From Marinomonas algicola (GTDB lineage Bacteria > Pseudomonadota > Gammaproteobacteria > Pseudomonadales > Marinomonadaceae), in NCBI RefSeq assembly GCF_014805825.1, contig NZ_CP061941.1, forward strand, positions 1,550,001-1,614,000: a DNA stretch of 64,000 nucleotides. Direction: 5' to 3'. Made by a program: the position numbers and the translations under genes. Positions 43,348 through 52,994 of this stretch are shown piece after piece (within the stretch, counting starts at the first letter, position 1; each line of letters begins with the position of its first letter). Below the pieces are notes generated by a model. It saw only the letters and a list, made by a program, of their open reading frames with translations, searched no databases and was not told the origin of the DNA.

Positions 43348-44253
43348 TTATAGCGCTTGGTTAATTTCAAACCAAAGACTATAAGAAGCAAAAAATTCTC
43401 TAAGAGTTAACGTCATTAAGGCGAAATTCGCGTCAAGGTCTGCCAAACCCCCGCCCTGTGAGTCACTGAAAGCTTGATCTTTAAGCGTGTCATCAAATTT
43501 CACTTTACGAAGTGTTAAGTCTTCATGCAAAACAAAGCTTAATTTTTCAGTCCATTTAAGGCCAAGGTTGCTAACCATCATGCCTTGTTCTATATGACGA
43601 GTAACGTCTTCGGATAATGGGTCCAATGATTTAAAACGTATTTTAGCCTTATCTTCTGAGCTGTCTTGTATTTCACACTCATCGCCGGTTTCTAAACTGG
43701 CTGGTAGGTCATTTTTTAACAGCCAATCACTCATGATACTGGAGGGTGAGACTTGTGCTTGCAACGGTGCCATGGAGAAGCTTCCAAGGGTTGTTTGCAA
43801 TTGTTTGAATAACAGCTCGGTTAAGCCTGCATTTGTGCTATTAATGACTAAAATTTTTGCCGTTAAATCAAGATAGCACCAAATATCCGAACGTTTAGAA
43901 AAAGCCTTTGGTCTTAACGTAAAGATCAACTCATCTTTGAGGTCTGTTTTTTCTTTTCTACCGACTTTCCGGCCTTCTAAAATTTCAATTTCAGAAACCT
44001 TATTCTCCAATTCTTCGCGAACAACAGAAGAGGGTAATACTTTTTCTTCTTTGCCTGCTCTTAACATTAAGCAATTGTTACCAATAAGACTCCATTGTTC
44101 ACTTTTTCGTATAAGAGGTAACCAACCAAAAGAGAACTCTTCTTGACTGCCGCATTCTTTAAGAGGGAAGTCAGGTAACTTGTCGACTAATTCATTGGTA
44201 TCGAGTGTGTCTACGTTTTTGAGTTGGAAAATTTGAATATTGTTAAACCACAT
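43348..44253 (-). CDS. rdgC: Recombination-associated protein RdgC
   Basis: 301 residues (E. coli 303). Family segments are MWFNNIQIFQLKN, DFPLKECGSQEEFSFGWLPL, LLRAGKEEKVLPSSVVREEL and SMAPLQAQVSPSSIMSDWLL. RdgC is a ring-shaped DNA-binding dimer that restrains RecA. It is two bases after the tdk stop on the same strand, so the two genes form a unit. Confidence 0.95.
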   Translation of the reverse strand: MWFNNIQIFQLKNVDTLDTNELVDKLPDFPLKECGSQEEFSFGWLPLIRKSEQWSLIGNNCLMLRAGKEEKVLPSSVVREELENKVSEIEILEGRKVGRKEKTDLKDELIFTLRPKAFSKRSDIWCYLDLTAKILVINSTNAGLTELLFKQLQTTLGSFSMAPLQAQVSPSSIMSDWLLKNDLPASLETGDECEIQDSSEDKAKIRFKSLDPLSEDVTRHIEQGMMVSNLGLKWTEKLSFVLHEDLTLRKVKFDDTLKDQAFSDSQGGGLADLDANFALMTLTLREFFASYSLWFEINQAL

Positions 44254-44255
44254 GG

Positions 44256-44834
44256 TTAGCCCTTAAGTGCTTCTTTAAAATGTTTGCGACATACAGATAG
44301 GTATCTATTATTTCCACCGATCTCAACTTGAGCCCCTTCTAGAACGGGATTCCCTTCTGTGTCAACTCGAATGACCATAGTGGCTTTCCGGCCACAATGG
44401 CAGACTGTTTTTAATTCAACAAGTTTATCAGACCAAGCTAATAATGCTTGGCTACCTTCGAATAATTCACCTTTAAAATCGGTGCGAATACCAAATGCAA
44501 GAACAGGAATGTTAAGACGGTCGACAATCTCTGTTAATGCATACACTTGTTCTTTTGTAAGGAATTGCGATTCGTCGATAAGAATACAATCAATTTTTTG
44601 AGTCTCGAGTGTTTCTTTAATACTTTGAAAAATATTGGTTTCTTTATCAAATAATTGAGCTTCAGCTGAAATGCCAATTCTAGAGGAGATCTGGCCGACT
44701 GCATAGCGATTATCTAAGGCGGCGGTTAATAGTAATGTCTGCATGCCTCTTTCTTGATAATTATGAGCAGACTGTAATAAAACAGTGGATTTTCCAGCAT
44801 TCATTGCCGAAAAATAAAAATACAATTTTGCCAT
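44256..44834 (-). CDS. tdk: Thymidine kinase
   Basis: 192 residues. P-loop FSAMNAGKSTVLLQ (about residue 8), lid DESQFLTKEQVYAL, FGIRTDFKGELFEGSQALL, and a zinc ribbon with Cys in KTVCHCGRKATM and SVCRKHF. Type II thymidine kinase of gammaproteobacteria, phosphorylating thymidine for salvage. First in the tdk-rdgC unit; it diverges from a chemoreceptor gene with 66 bases between. Confidence 0.95.
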   Translation of the reverse strand: MAKLYFYFSAMNAGKSTVLLQSAHNYQERGMQTLLLTAALDNRYAVGQISSRIGISAEAQLFDKETNIFQSIKETLETQKIDCILIDESQFLTKEQVYALTEIVDRLNIPVLAFGIRTDFKGELFEGSQALLAWSDKLVELKTVCHCGRKATMVIRVDTEGNPVLEGAQVEIGGNNRYLSVCRKHFKEALKG

Positions 44835-44900
44835 GGGTTTATTCTGTCGTTAGTGGTAATTTATCTCATTATAACAAACAACAGCGTGTAAGAGGTTTAT

Positions 44901-45977
44901 ATGTGGGGAAAGAGTAAACAAATCCAGCAACTAGAAGCGAAAGTAGAGTCTCTTGAGCTGGATAGAGTGTCTTTGAGTCAAGAGCTGTCTGAGTTACTCT
45001 CAAAGCATCAAGTGGCTCAAACAGAACTTGAAGCCCTGCGTTTTGCACCCAAAGATAAAGCAGTAGATGGTTTATTAATTGGTGGTATGGGTCTTTTAGA
45101 GGGCATAAGGGACTCCATTGAAGGAAGTATGCAAACCTTAAGCAATGAAAGTAAAAAGCTAGTTAATTTTGAAGAAACAGCAAAAGAGAGTGCCGAAGCA
45201 ATGAATGCTTTGGAAAAAGCCATTCATGTCATTCAAACGGGTGCAACAGAAAGTAATGAAAGTGTTAAAACCTTAAAAACACTGGCCAGTAATATTACTC
45301 AATTTGTAGGCATCATCAGTGGTATTTCAGAACAAACCAATTTATTAGCGTTAAACGCCGCTATCGAAGCGGCGCGTGCTGGTGAGCAAGGACGAGGTTT
45401 TGCCGTCGTGGCTGATGAAGTTCGCTCGTTGGCGCAAAAAGCGGGTGATGCAAGCTCTGAAATTGCACAATTGGTCGAGGCCATTGAAAAGAATACAGGG
45501 ATTGCTGATAGCCATATTAATACGGTTGCAACAGGTTGTTCAGAGTTGGTTACCTTAACCGGAGAAACCGTAGTTAATGTTCAAAATGTTATCAGCACGG
45601 CATTGAGTACGCAAAAAGAGCTGGATAATGAAGCGACAAACTGTTTTCTTCATACGGTAAAAATGGATCATATGGTATGGAAAGCTGACATCCATCGCCG
45701 TTTTGCGTCTGATAAAGTCGCTGATACATCGGGTATATCCAATCATACTAATTGCCGATTAGGCAAATGGTATGCATCTGAAGGGAAAGCACTTTTTCAA
45801 CATAATTCGGCGTTTAAACAAATTGATGAACCTCATAACGACGTTCATCGCTATGGTATCGACGCATTAGAAGCAAAACGAGCGGGTGATATTGATAAAG
45901 GCATTCAGTTACTTGCGAACATGGAGTCCGCAAGTGTCAAGGTCATTAATTTATTGAGTCAATTAGAAACGCGCTAA
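44901..45977 (+). CDS. Soluble chemoreceptor with CZB zinc-binding domain
   Basis: 358 residues, without any membrane helix. Residues 5-60 are a coiled coil. Residues about 85-240 are a short methyl-accepting signalling domain with the hairpin tip SEQTNLLALNAAIEAARAGEQGRGFAVV. Residues about 250-358 are a CZB domain with zinc ligands in HTVKMDHMVWKADIHRRF, HTNCRLGKWYASEG and DEPHNDVH (His-Cys pattern). CZB receptors respond to zinc and, through the zinc-bound Cys, to hypochlorous acid. It is probably a cytosolic receptor like those beside diguanylate cyclases. The start is MWGKSKQ with AGAGG upstream. Confidence 0.88.
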   Translation: MWGKSKQIQQLEAKVESLELDRVSLSQELSELLSKHQVAQTELEALRFAPKDKAVDGLLIGGMGLLEGIRDSIEGSMQTLSNESKKLVNFEETAKESAEAMNALEKAIHVIQTGATESNESVKTLKTLASNITQFVGIISGISEQTNLLALNAAIEAARAGEQGRGFAVVADEVRSLAQKAGDASSEIAQLVEAIEKNTGIADSHINTVATGCSELVTLTGETVVNVQNVISTALSTQKELDNEATNCFLHTVKMDHMVWKADIHRRFASDKVADTSGISNHTNCRLGKWYASEGKALFQHNSAFKQIDEPHNDVHRYGIDALEAKRAGDIDKGIQLLANMESASVKVINLLSQLETR

Positions 45978-46034
45978 ATCGGACGTTAGTGCTGTATATT
46001 TGATTCCGTCTAAAGCGTGCTGACTTAAGGTTTT

Positions 46035-46337
46035 TTACTCTTTAAGGGTGCGCTTTTTTCGACTCCCTTTTTGTTTCGAAAAAGCGAGAGCGATTTGCAT
46101 AGTGAGCCATTCCGCCCGCTTTATATCTTGCTCTAAACATAACGCATCCAGTTTTTCCACTGTCTCTTGGTCAAGCGTTATCTCAAGCCGTTTAAGTCCC
46201 TGTTTTTTGTCTTTTTCTCTCTGTATTTTTTTATTTTTTTTAAGTTGATCCTTTCTCGATAAAGGCTGAGTAACGGGTCGGCCTCGTGTTTTACCAAATA
46301 AATCGATAGTATTGCGGTCTGAAGATGATTTTGCCAT
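46035..46337 (-). CDS. YbfE-like small regulator (ribbon-helix-helix)
   Basis: 100 residues. The sequence MAKSSSDRNTIDLFG, GRPVTQPLSRKDQLKKNKK and LKRLEITLDQETVEKLDALC resembles YbfE, known as a LexA-regulated protein in E. coli. The second half matches a ribbon-helix-helix DNA-binding motif; the rest is very basic. I see no LexA box before the start, so SOS control is unproven here. Confidence 0.75.
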   Translation of the reverse strand: MAKSSSDRNTIDLFGKTRGRPVTQPLSRKDQLKKNKKIQREKDKKQGLKRLEITLDQETVEKLDALCLEQDIKRAEWLTMQIALAFSKQKGSRKKRTLKE

Positions 46338-46366
46338 GTTAATGCTTACTAAGGGTGTTTAAAAAA

Positions 46367-46576
46367 ATGGAAATAGAAGAATTTGAATCCATTATGATGA
46401 CAGTAATGGTATCTGGTTTATGTCTTTTCTTATTGTTTATTATGTTTGATTTAGCGCGTAAAGCCAATGCTGGTCGATTGGGTACTTTTATCATTGTGGG
46501 TGGGTTAGGTTTAGGAATGATGGCGTTTGCGCTAAAAGGAATTATTATCGAGTTGTTAACGGGTTTTTCTGGTTAA
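46367..46576 (+). CDS. DUF2788 small membrane protein
   Basis: 69 residues from ATG 46367 (MEIEEFESIMMTVMVSG). A GTG at 46355 is in frame but lacks a ribosome site; AAGGG lies 12 bases before the ATG. Two membrane helices (MMTVMVSGLCLFLLFIMF and TFIIVGGLGLGMMAFAL) surround a short basic loop. It matches the DUF2788 family, of unknown function, common in gammaproteobacteria. Confidence 0.8.
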   Translation: MEIEEFESIMMTVMVSGLCLFLLFIMFDLARKANAGRLGTFIIVGGLGLGMMAFALKGIIIELLTGFSG

Positions 46577-46589
46577 CAACTCGTTAGGC

Positions 46590-46629
46590 CATTTAGGTGA
46601 CTGTTTTGTATTTTTAAGTCACCTAAATG
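46590..46629. terminator. Perfect hairpin between convergent genes
   Basis: 13-bp perfect arms (46590-46602 and 46617-46629) with a T-rich 14-base loop, between DUF2788 and prc. Neither side has a T-run after the stem, so it may be a bidirectional stability element rather than an intrinsic terminator. Confidence 0.5.
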
Positions 46630-46638
46630 AGAATAACA

Positions 46639-48648
46639 TTATTGATTGAGAGTGATAAAATCTAACAAAATTTCTCCCGCTTCGCGTTCATAACTGTCTT
46701 CATCGGCAGGAGTGATGTCATCGATTGTCTCAACTTCTTCTAACCCAAGCGCTCTTCGACGTTTGTTTTCGCGAGCAATTTCATCCTGCTCACCGGTCTC
46801 TTGTTGTTCTGTTCTAACTTGTTTATTTAACGAAATGGATTTAATCCCTTCGGTTTTTTCTTTTATATAATCAATTTGCTCAAGGACTGAGATGAAGTTC
46901 GGGTCTTTTTTGATGCGATCTTCATGTGCTTTCGTCAATTTAGAGGTCATTGATGGGATATCCCAATAAACAGGGTAACGCGTTTCATGAATTTGATCCC
47001 ATGGGAGGGGATTCTCAAGAGCACTTTCACCCACACTTTTTTCATCTAACAGTGATGGAAAAGCAATATCAGGAATGACACCTTTGTGTTGTGTACTGTC
47101 ACCAGAAACACGATAAAACTTCGCTTGAGTTATTTTAAGTTGGCCTTTATCAAGTGGCTGCAGCACTTGAACTGTCCCTTTACCGAATGTCTGGCCGCCT
47201 AAGATAAGGCTTCGGCCATAGTCTTGCAACGCCCCAGCAACAATTTCAGAAGCCGATGCGCTCATTCTATTGACCAATATGGCCATAGGACCGCTATAGG
47301 TTACACTACGGTCTTGATCGCCTAAAATATTAACTCGTCCGCTGGCGTCACGAATTTGCACTGTAGGCCCTGCAGGAATGAAAAGGCCAGCGAGTGCATT
47401 AGCTTCTTGAAGAGAGCCGCCACCATTACCTCTCAAGTCTAAAATTAAGCCAGAAATGTTTTCTTTACGGAGCTCTTCAATGAGCTTTTTGGTATCACGA
47501 GTGGAACTTTTATAGTTCTTATCACCGGCTTGAATAGCGGCAAAATCAGAATAAAAGGTAGGTAATTTAATAACACCAATTTTATAGGTTTCACCTTCTC
47601 TTTCAACTTCAACAATGTGTTTTTGAGCCGATTGATCTTCTAACTTTACTTTTTTTCGAATAATGGAAATAATTTTACTGGTTTGGCCGTTACCTTTTGA
47701 AGGAATGATTTCAAGATTGACAACGGTATCACGCTCTCCTCGAATCATATCGACAACGTCATCAAGTCTCATGCCAACGACGTCTATCATGTCTTTTCCG
47801 TCTTGACCTACCGAGATGATTTTATCGTTTGGTGCTAAATCACTTTGCGTGGCGGCAGGTCCGCCTGGTACTAGCCTTACCACTTTCGTGTCTTCATCTT
47901 CTTGTTGTAAAACGGCTCCGATCCCTTCAAGAGAAAGGCTCATATTGATATTAAAGGTTTCAGAGGCACGGGGTGCAAAATAGCTAGTATGGGGGTCTAA
48001 GCTTAGGGTAATTGAATTAGCGAAGATTTGAAAAATGTCCATCGCATCGGTTTGTTCAATGCGTTTTAGTTGATTTTTATAGCGTCGTGTTAAGGACTCA
48101 ATAATGTCCTCTTCACTTTTACCGTTCATATTAAGAATAAGGGCTCTATTCTTAATCCGCTTACGCCATACTTCGTCGAGTTCCGACTGTGTTTGAGCCC
48201 ATTGAATGTCATCAGGGTCAATCGTAAGGGACTCTTTTTTTGTGTAATCGAAGTTTTTGACGATAGAAGGCAACGTTTTGAGTAATTGATCGAGTCGTAT
48301 TTCTAAGTGATCTAAGAAGACGTTGTAGATAACGTACGCGACGGACGTATCTCCCGATCTGAGTGCATCATCAAACGTCAGCTTATATTTTGCGAAGCTG
48401 TCTATGTCGCTTTGTAGGAAAAAGCTTTTGCTGGGGTCTAAGGAACTTAAATATTTGTCAAAAGCCATTAACGATATTTCATCATCGATAGCGGTTTTGT
48501 TATAGTGAACACGTTCTAGCATTTCAACAAGCTGTTGAGAGACTTTTTGGTTTTCTTCTAATGGCTTAAGTTCGGTATAGGCAAACGTATTGGAGGCGGA
48601 AAGTGTCGCCCCCATTAATAGGCAAAGAAATAAATTTTTATAATTCAT
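46639..48648 (-). CDS. prc: Tail-specific periplasmic protease Prc
   Basis: 669 residues (E. coli 682). Signal peptide up to about NTFAYTELKP, N-terminal helical domain (HYNKTAIDDEISLMAFDKYL), PDZ domain (about residues 225-310), and the S41 serine protease with GGSLQEANALAGLF, the nucleophile in RMSASASEIVAGAL and the Lys in QTFGKGTVQ. The C-terminal part (YWDIPSMTSKLTKAHEDRIK) is the Prc-specific extension. It degrades proteins with nonpolar C-termini and processes PBP3. Confidence 0.95.
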   Translation of the reverse strand: MNYKNLFLCLLMGATLSASNTFAYTELKPLEENQKVSQQLVEMLERVHYNKTAIDDEISLMAFDKYLSSLDPSKSFFLQSDIDSFAKYKLTFDDALRSGDTSVAYVIYNVFLDHLEIRLDQLLKTLPSIVKNFDYTKKESLTIDPDDIQWAQTQSELDEVWRKRIKNRALILNMNGKSEEDIIESLTRRYKNQLKRIEQTDAMDIFQIFANSITLSLDPHTSYFAPRASETFNINMSLSLEGIGAVLQQEDEDTKVVRLVPGGPAATQSDLAPNDKIISVGQDGKDMIDVVGMRLDDVVDMIRGERDTVVNLEIIPSKGNGQTSKIISIIRKKVKLEDQSAQKHIVEVEREGETYKIGVIKLPTFYSDFAAIQAGDKNYKSSTRDTKKLIEELRKENISGLILDLRGNGGGSLQEANALAGLFIPAGPTVQIRDASGRVNILGDQDRSVTYSGPMAILVNRMSASASEIVAGALQDYGRSLILGGQTFGKGTVQVLQPLDKGQLKITQAKFYRVSGDSTQHKGVIPDIAFPSLLDEKSVGESALENPLPWDQIHETRYPVYWDIPSMTSKLTKAHEDRIKKDPNFISVLEQIDYIKEKTEGIKSISLNKQVRTEQQETGEQDEIARENKRRRALGLEEVETIDDITPADEDSYEREAGEILLDFITLNQ

Positions 48649-48768
48649 CTGGATTCGGTTCTCTTAAATAATTATCCATATTCATTTTTGAAATCATATT
48701 AGACATGATGCAAGATGACCAGTTAATCCGTTAAAAAGTCTTTTTTAGATTCAGGCATTTAGAAAAAT

Positions 48769-50079
48769 ATGAAAAATCAAGCTTTTAATCACTCCTTATT
48801 ATCATTTTTACGCAATTCTCCAACCCCGTTTCATGCCGTAGAGAGCATGAAGGCCACATTACTCGACAATGGTTTTACTGAATTAAAAGAAAAGGACCAT
48901 TGGGTGATAGAGGAGGGTGGAAACTATTTTGTAACACGAAATGCGTCTTCGGTTATTGCGTTTACGGCACCAGAACTTAACTTTCATACGACAGGTTGGA
49001 GAATGGTTGGGGGACACACCGATAGCCCCTGCTTAAAATTAAAACCTAACGCTCATGTTGTGCGTTCCGGTTATCATCAATTAGGTGTTGAGGTATATGG
49101 CGGTGTGCTTTTACATACTTGGCTTGATCGTGATCTCTCTTTGGCCGGACGGATAACCGTAAAATTGGATTCTGGGGACAGGGTCAGCCGTCTGATTGAT
49201 TTTAAAGACCCTATTGCCGTTGTACCTAACCTTGCTATTCATTTGAATCGCTCTGTAAATGAGGGGTTCTCTGTTAACCCTCAAGAAGAGATGCTGCCTA
49301 TTTTAGGTCTTGCCAAATCAGAATTTGAATTACAGTCAGTGTTAATGACTCAAATTGAAAAACAATATCCAGGGTTGAATGTGAAAGAAATTCTGGATTT
49401 TGAATTATCTTTATACGATACCCAAGCGCCCGCTCTTGTAGGATTAAATAAAGAATTTATTTGTTCAGCTAGGTTAGACAACTTATTGAGTTGTTTTGTC
49501 GGTTTAGAAGCCTTGCTTGCTGGTTTAGACAGTAAGCAGCCTGCATTATTAATTTGTACGGATCATGAAGAAGTGGGTAGCTTATCGACTAGTGGGGCGA
49601 ACGGTCCTTTCTTAGAGGATGTATTGCAGCGTTTATCGCCAAATCCTGAGCATTTTGTACAAGCCATTAATCGCTCGATGTTAATTTCTGCCGATAATGC
49701 CCATGGTTTACATCCGAACTATTCCAGTAAACATGATAAGTTGCACGCTCCGATGATTAATTCCGGTGCCGTGATTAAAGTCAATAATAATCAACGTTAT
49801 GCAACGAACAGTGAAACAGCAGGTATCTATCGTGATCTTGCCAAGCAAGAAGGGTATGAGGTACAAACATTTGTTGTTCGCTCTGACATGGCGTGTGGCA
49901 GTACGGTAGGGCCTATTATCGCTGGCGGTATTGGTGTGCCGACAATTGATATCGGTTTACCGACCTTCGGTATGCATTCAATTCGAGAGCTTGCAGGCAG
50001 TGAAGATGCCTATGGTTTGGCTAAAGTATTAACCCGCTTTATGGATACGCCTGTACTAATGTCTAATGAAGAAAAATAA
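48769..50079 (+). CDS. apeB: M18 family aminopeptidase
   Basis: 436 residues. The metal-binding motifs are GGHTDSPCLKLKP (about residue 84) and CTDHEEVGSLSTSGANGPF (about residue 265), and the closing FGMHSIRELAGS completes the zinc site. M18 enzymes remove N-terminal acidic residues; some bacterial ones have a broad range. The gene stands alone, with prc divergent upstream. Confidence 0.92.
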   Translation: MKNQAFNHSLLSFLRNSPTPFHAVESMKATLLDNGFTELKEKDHWVIEEGGNYFVTRNASSVIAFTAPELNFHTTGWRMVGGHTDSPCLKLKPNAHVVRSGYHQLGVEVYGGVLLHTWLDRDLSLAGRITVKLDSGDRVSRLIDFKDPIAVVPNLAIHLNRSVNEGFSVNPQEEMLPILGLAKSEFELQSVLMTQIEKQYPGLNVKEILDFELSLYDTQAPALVGLNKEFICSARLDNLLSCFVGLEALLAGLDSKQPALLICTDHEEVGSLSTSGANGPFLEDVLQRLSPNPEHFVQAINRSMLISADNAHGLHPNYSSKHDKLHAPMINSGAVIKVNNNQRYATNSETAGIYRDLAKQEGYEVQTFVVRSDMACGSTVGPIIAGGIGVPTIDIGLPTFGMHSIRELAGSEDAYGLAKVLTRFMDTPVLMSNEEK

Positions 50080-50110
50080 CGCAGCCTGATTTTTTTAGGC
50101 TCGTGTATAA

Positions 50111-50150
50111 AAAAGCCTCCTGCATAGTCTACATATGCGGAAGGCTTTCT
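50111..50150. terminator. Terminator between apeB and tolC (bidirectional)
   Basis: AAAGCCTCCTGCATA pairs with TATGCGGAAGGCTTT (two mismatches) around a 7-base loop, with A-rich flanks on the left and T-rich on the right. Serves the convergent apeB and tolC genes. Confidence 0.65.
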
Positions 50151-50186
50151 TTTATCCTTAACTGGTCCTTTATTGAAACCTAAAGT

Positions 50187-51491
50187 CTATTTTAACCAAG
50201 CACCTAATTTATGAATTTCGTCTTCTGTTAAATCACCCGTTAGCTCTAATAGATTCAATTTTTGAACAACAAACCCATAGCGTAGCTGTTCGTAAGTATT
50301 TTGCGCATCATAAAGGTTGGATTGAGCCGTCAACAATTCAACAAGATTACGTATTCCTGCATCATATCCAGCTTGGGTTGCTTCTAATGCACTTGTACGT
50401 GATTTTACTAGCTGAGCTTGTGCGTCTATCTGTGCGACCGATGTTTGTAAATCGAGATGCAGGCTGCGTAAATTTAATTCTAACGTCTGTATGGCCGCGG
50501 AACGAGACTCTCGTACAGCTTCCGTGTTGGCCGCTGCTTTGCGAACAGACGCATTAATCGCGCCACCTTTATAAAGAGGAATGCTTACTCCAATACCAAT
50601 TGAGGCATCCGTTGAGGCACCATCGGAAGATCTATTCGGTGAAGAGTCTGAATCAGATTGGCTTAAAGAGCCTGTTAACACAACGGTAGGTGAACGACCA
50701 TTCGATTTTTCAATTTGGATATTTTTTTCAGCGGCTTGTACAGCTAAATCGAGTGTTTTGATGTCCGTGTTCTGCTTTTGGGCAAGTTTAATCAGTTGCT
50801 CTATAGTCAGGTCGTTATCGAGCTTAATCTGATAGCCTTTCGATAATTCAGGGATTTTGGTTATATGTCTTCCCGTTCTCTGATATAGCGCTTGCTGGGC
50901 TTTTAATACATTAGAGTAAGCAGACAAAGACTGTACTTTGATGGCGTCATAAGCGGCTTGCGCATCTTGCAAATCAGTCACAGAGACTAAGCCCACATCG
51001 AATTGTTTTTTGACTCGATCTAATTGGCTCGCATTGCTTAAAACCTGTGCTTCGGTATTTTTCAACGCGGCTTGAGCGGCAAGTAGGTCAAAATATTCTG
51101 TAAGCGATTTTAGCGCTAGGTTTTCTTGGGCATTTTCATAATCAATGGCTGCACTATTAAAACCTATTTCAACAGCATCGACGGCATAGCTTAATGCAGG
51201 AGAATAAATAGGATAATTCATATCAAGTGAAAGAGAGTTTGATAGCACGTTGCCATCATAAGATTTGTTGTCTGTGTCCGTGTATCCTAAATTGCCATTA
51301 AAGGTAATGCTTGGGAATAAATTGCCTTTAGTAATGACAACTTCTTCTTTTTGAGCATCATAAGTTGCGGCGGCTGAACGTAAGCTTGGGTCATGTTCTT
51401 GCGCCAGTTTATACACGTCGAATAGTGACTCTGCATAGGTGTTGCTTATGCTTGCTGCTGCAATAACCGTAGCTATAATATGCTTTTTCAT
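50187..51491 (-). CDS. tolC: Outer-membrane efflux channel TolC
   Basis: 434 residues (E. coli 493 including its extra C-terminus). Signal peptide cleaved after AAASISNTYA, then SLFDVYKLAQEHDPSLRSAAA (start of TolC proteins). Two repeats of strand-helix pattern are visible, with NLALKSLTEYFDLLAAQAALKN, DRVKKQFDVGLVSVTDLQDA and the GIRNLVELLTAQSNLYDAQ repeat. It forms the trimeric exit duct for type I secretion and tripartite efflux pumps. Confidence 0.92.
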   Translation of the reverse strand: MKKHIIATVIAAASISNTYAESLFDVYKLAQEHDPSLRSAAATYDAQKEEVVITKGNLFPSITFNGNLGYTDTDNKSYDGNVLSNSLSLDMNYPIYSPALSYAVDAVEIGFNSAAIDYENAQENLALKSLTEYFDLLAAQAALKNTEAQVLSNASQLDRVKKQFDVGLVSVTDLQDAQAAYDAIKVQSLSAYSNVLKAQQALYQRTGRHITKIPELSKGYQIKLDNDLTIEQLIKLAQKQNTDIKTLDLAVQAAEKNIQIEKSNGRSPTVVLTGSLSQSDSDSSPNRSSDGASTDASIGIGVSIPLYKGGAINASVRKAAANTEAVRESRSAAIQTLELNLRSLHLDLQTSVAQIDAQAQLVKSRTSALEATQAGYDAGIRNLVELLTAQSNLYDAQNTYEQLRYGFVVQKLNLLELTGDLTEDEIHKLGAWLK

Positions 51492-51631
51492 GAATATGTT
51501 ATGCCCTTAAGTATGAAAAATAATAATATTACCTCAGAAGACAAAAATGCACAGCTATCTTATGAGTATATCTTATATAAACGACAGCCATATTTATGCA
51601 GACTGATCGTTTATCTGGTTAATAAAATGAA

Positions 51632-52888
51632 TTATTGTGTCAAGGTTACTGTATAGCGTAACGTTTTTGTTTGCTTTGGTGATAAGGTTCCGATGAAGCG
51701 TCGAGAATGTATCCCGTTAGGTTCTGATGACGCGCCAGAGGTATTCGAGATGATGCCGTTCATATTGTGAGTAATACTGTAGTCTTTTCGTTCTGTCGAT
51801 AGGTTTTTTAACGAGAGCTCCCATGTCTGAGATAAGGGCAAACTTCTACCCGAAGCATTGATAAGTTTGAGCTCACCTTCAACATCATGGCTTTGGTTTG
51901 GTGAGAGTTCTAATGTTTGATCTAAGCGGGTTTTTTCTAAGAAAAGCGCGCTGCTCGGTAAGAATAACTCTCCTTTTTGCCAATAAGTCTGATAATTACC
52001 CGGTAATGTTTCCTGGGTCAGTTTTACTTCATAGGCCTGCTGGAAACGCATCGATTGCTCCCCTAAAAACTGGGGATGCGTCGCTACATCGGATTTAAGC
52101 GTGCGCTTAATAATTGACAGTTCTTGTTCTTGTATAGGGATGAGATATTCGGATAAAGGCTCAATATCCAATTCTCTGTTCATTAATGGAATAATGATTT
52201 CGTCGTTTGCATAGCTTACTGATGGCGAGGCATCTGCTGCTGCGGAGTACAATCTTTCTGTTTTAAATCTGATATTTTGATTCGGTGTCTGAGACAGATG
52301 CAATATTGGGCTGTGTAAAGTGATGTTTTTATTTGATAAATTTGAGATCAACGCATTTTCGATTAATTTAACCGAATTGTCTTGAAATAGAATACTTAAC
52401 TTTGGCTGCCAGGATAAGCTTTGTGTTTGGTATGTAATATTTCCTGTATAGGTGTTTTGTGTCTTATCATTGACCTGGGATGTTTTAGTGCTGGGAATCA
52501 GATAAAAATCTGAGATAGGCAGTTGTACGGATTTGGCATTTATTTTTAAGGAGAAGGTGTTTTGTGTTACTTGAGTCAATTGTCCCTGAAAATTTAATGC
52601 TCTTGTTTTGTGTTCAACTTTCACTTCTTGGTTTAAATGTTTGATCCAATGCGTTAAATGATTGTCTAAAGCGCTTGATATACCAGTAAAATTTTTATCT
52701 AGAGGGAGGAGGCTGCCCCCTGTTATCGGTAGTTTTGGCTCTTTATTTTGTAAGTTTTGTTCTACAATTTGGCTCGAACCAAGACCAATAACAGCGTTGA
52801 TGTTTGTTTCATTCGCATAGCTGTGGTTGCACGTAAGCAGCGAAATGGAAATAGCCATAGCCGTCGTGCTTTTAGATAAGGTAATCAT
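51632..52888 (-). CDS. Exported protein of unknown function
   Basis: 418 residues. A signal peptide (TTAMAISISLLTCNHSYANE) is cleaved near residue 26. The mature part looks like a beta-rich secreted protein with no recognised domain. It is rich in Asn, Gln, Ser and Thr, and the segment ITYQTQSLSWQPKLSILFQD together with a C-terminal GTLSPKQTKTLRYTVTLTQ has a distant resemblance to DUF4139-type proteins. This is not firm. It is in the tolC neighbourhood, but separated by 140 bases, so a link to TolC secretion is only a possibility. Confidence 0.6.
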   Translation of the reverse strand: MITLSKSTTAMAISISLLTCNHSYANETNINAVIGLGSSQIVEQNLQNKEPKLPITGGSLLPLDKNFTGISSALDNHLTHWIKHLNQEVKVEHKTRALNFQGQLTQVTQNTFSLKINAKSVQLPISDFYLIPSTKTSQVNDKTQNTYTGNITYQTQSLSWQPKLSILFQDNSVKLIENALISNLSNKNITLHSPILHLSQTPNQNIRFKTERLYSAAADASPSVSYANDEIIIPLMNRELDIEPLSEYLIPIQEQELSIIKRTLKSDVATHPQFLGEQSMRFQQAYEVKLTQETLPGNYQTYWQKGELFLPSSALFLEKTRLDQTLELSPNQSHDVEGELKLINASGRSLPLSQTWELSLKNLSTERKDYSITHNMNGIISNTSGASSEPNGIHSRRFIGTLSPKQTKTLRYTVTLTQ

Positions 52889-52994
52889 TTTTAATCCTTC
52901 TAAACAATGAGTCGATATAGAGTGGCAAGTTTCATGTTACTCTTTTATATCATTAAGGTTATCACTCATTATGGAAAAATAAATAAGGTAATTT

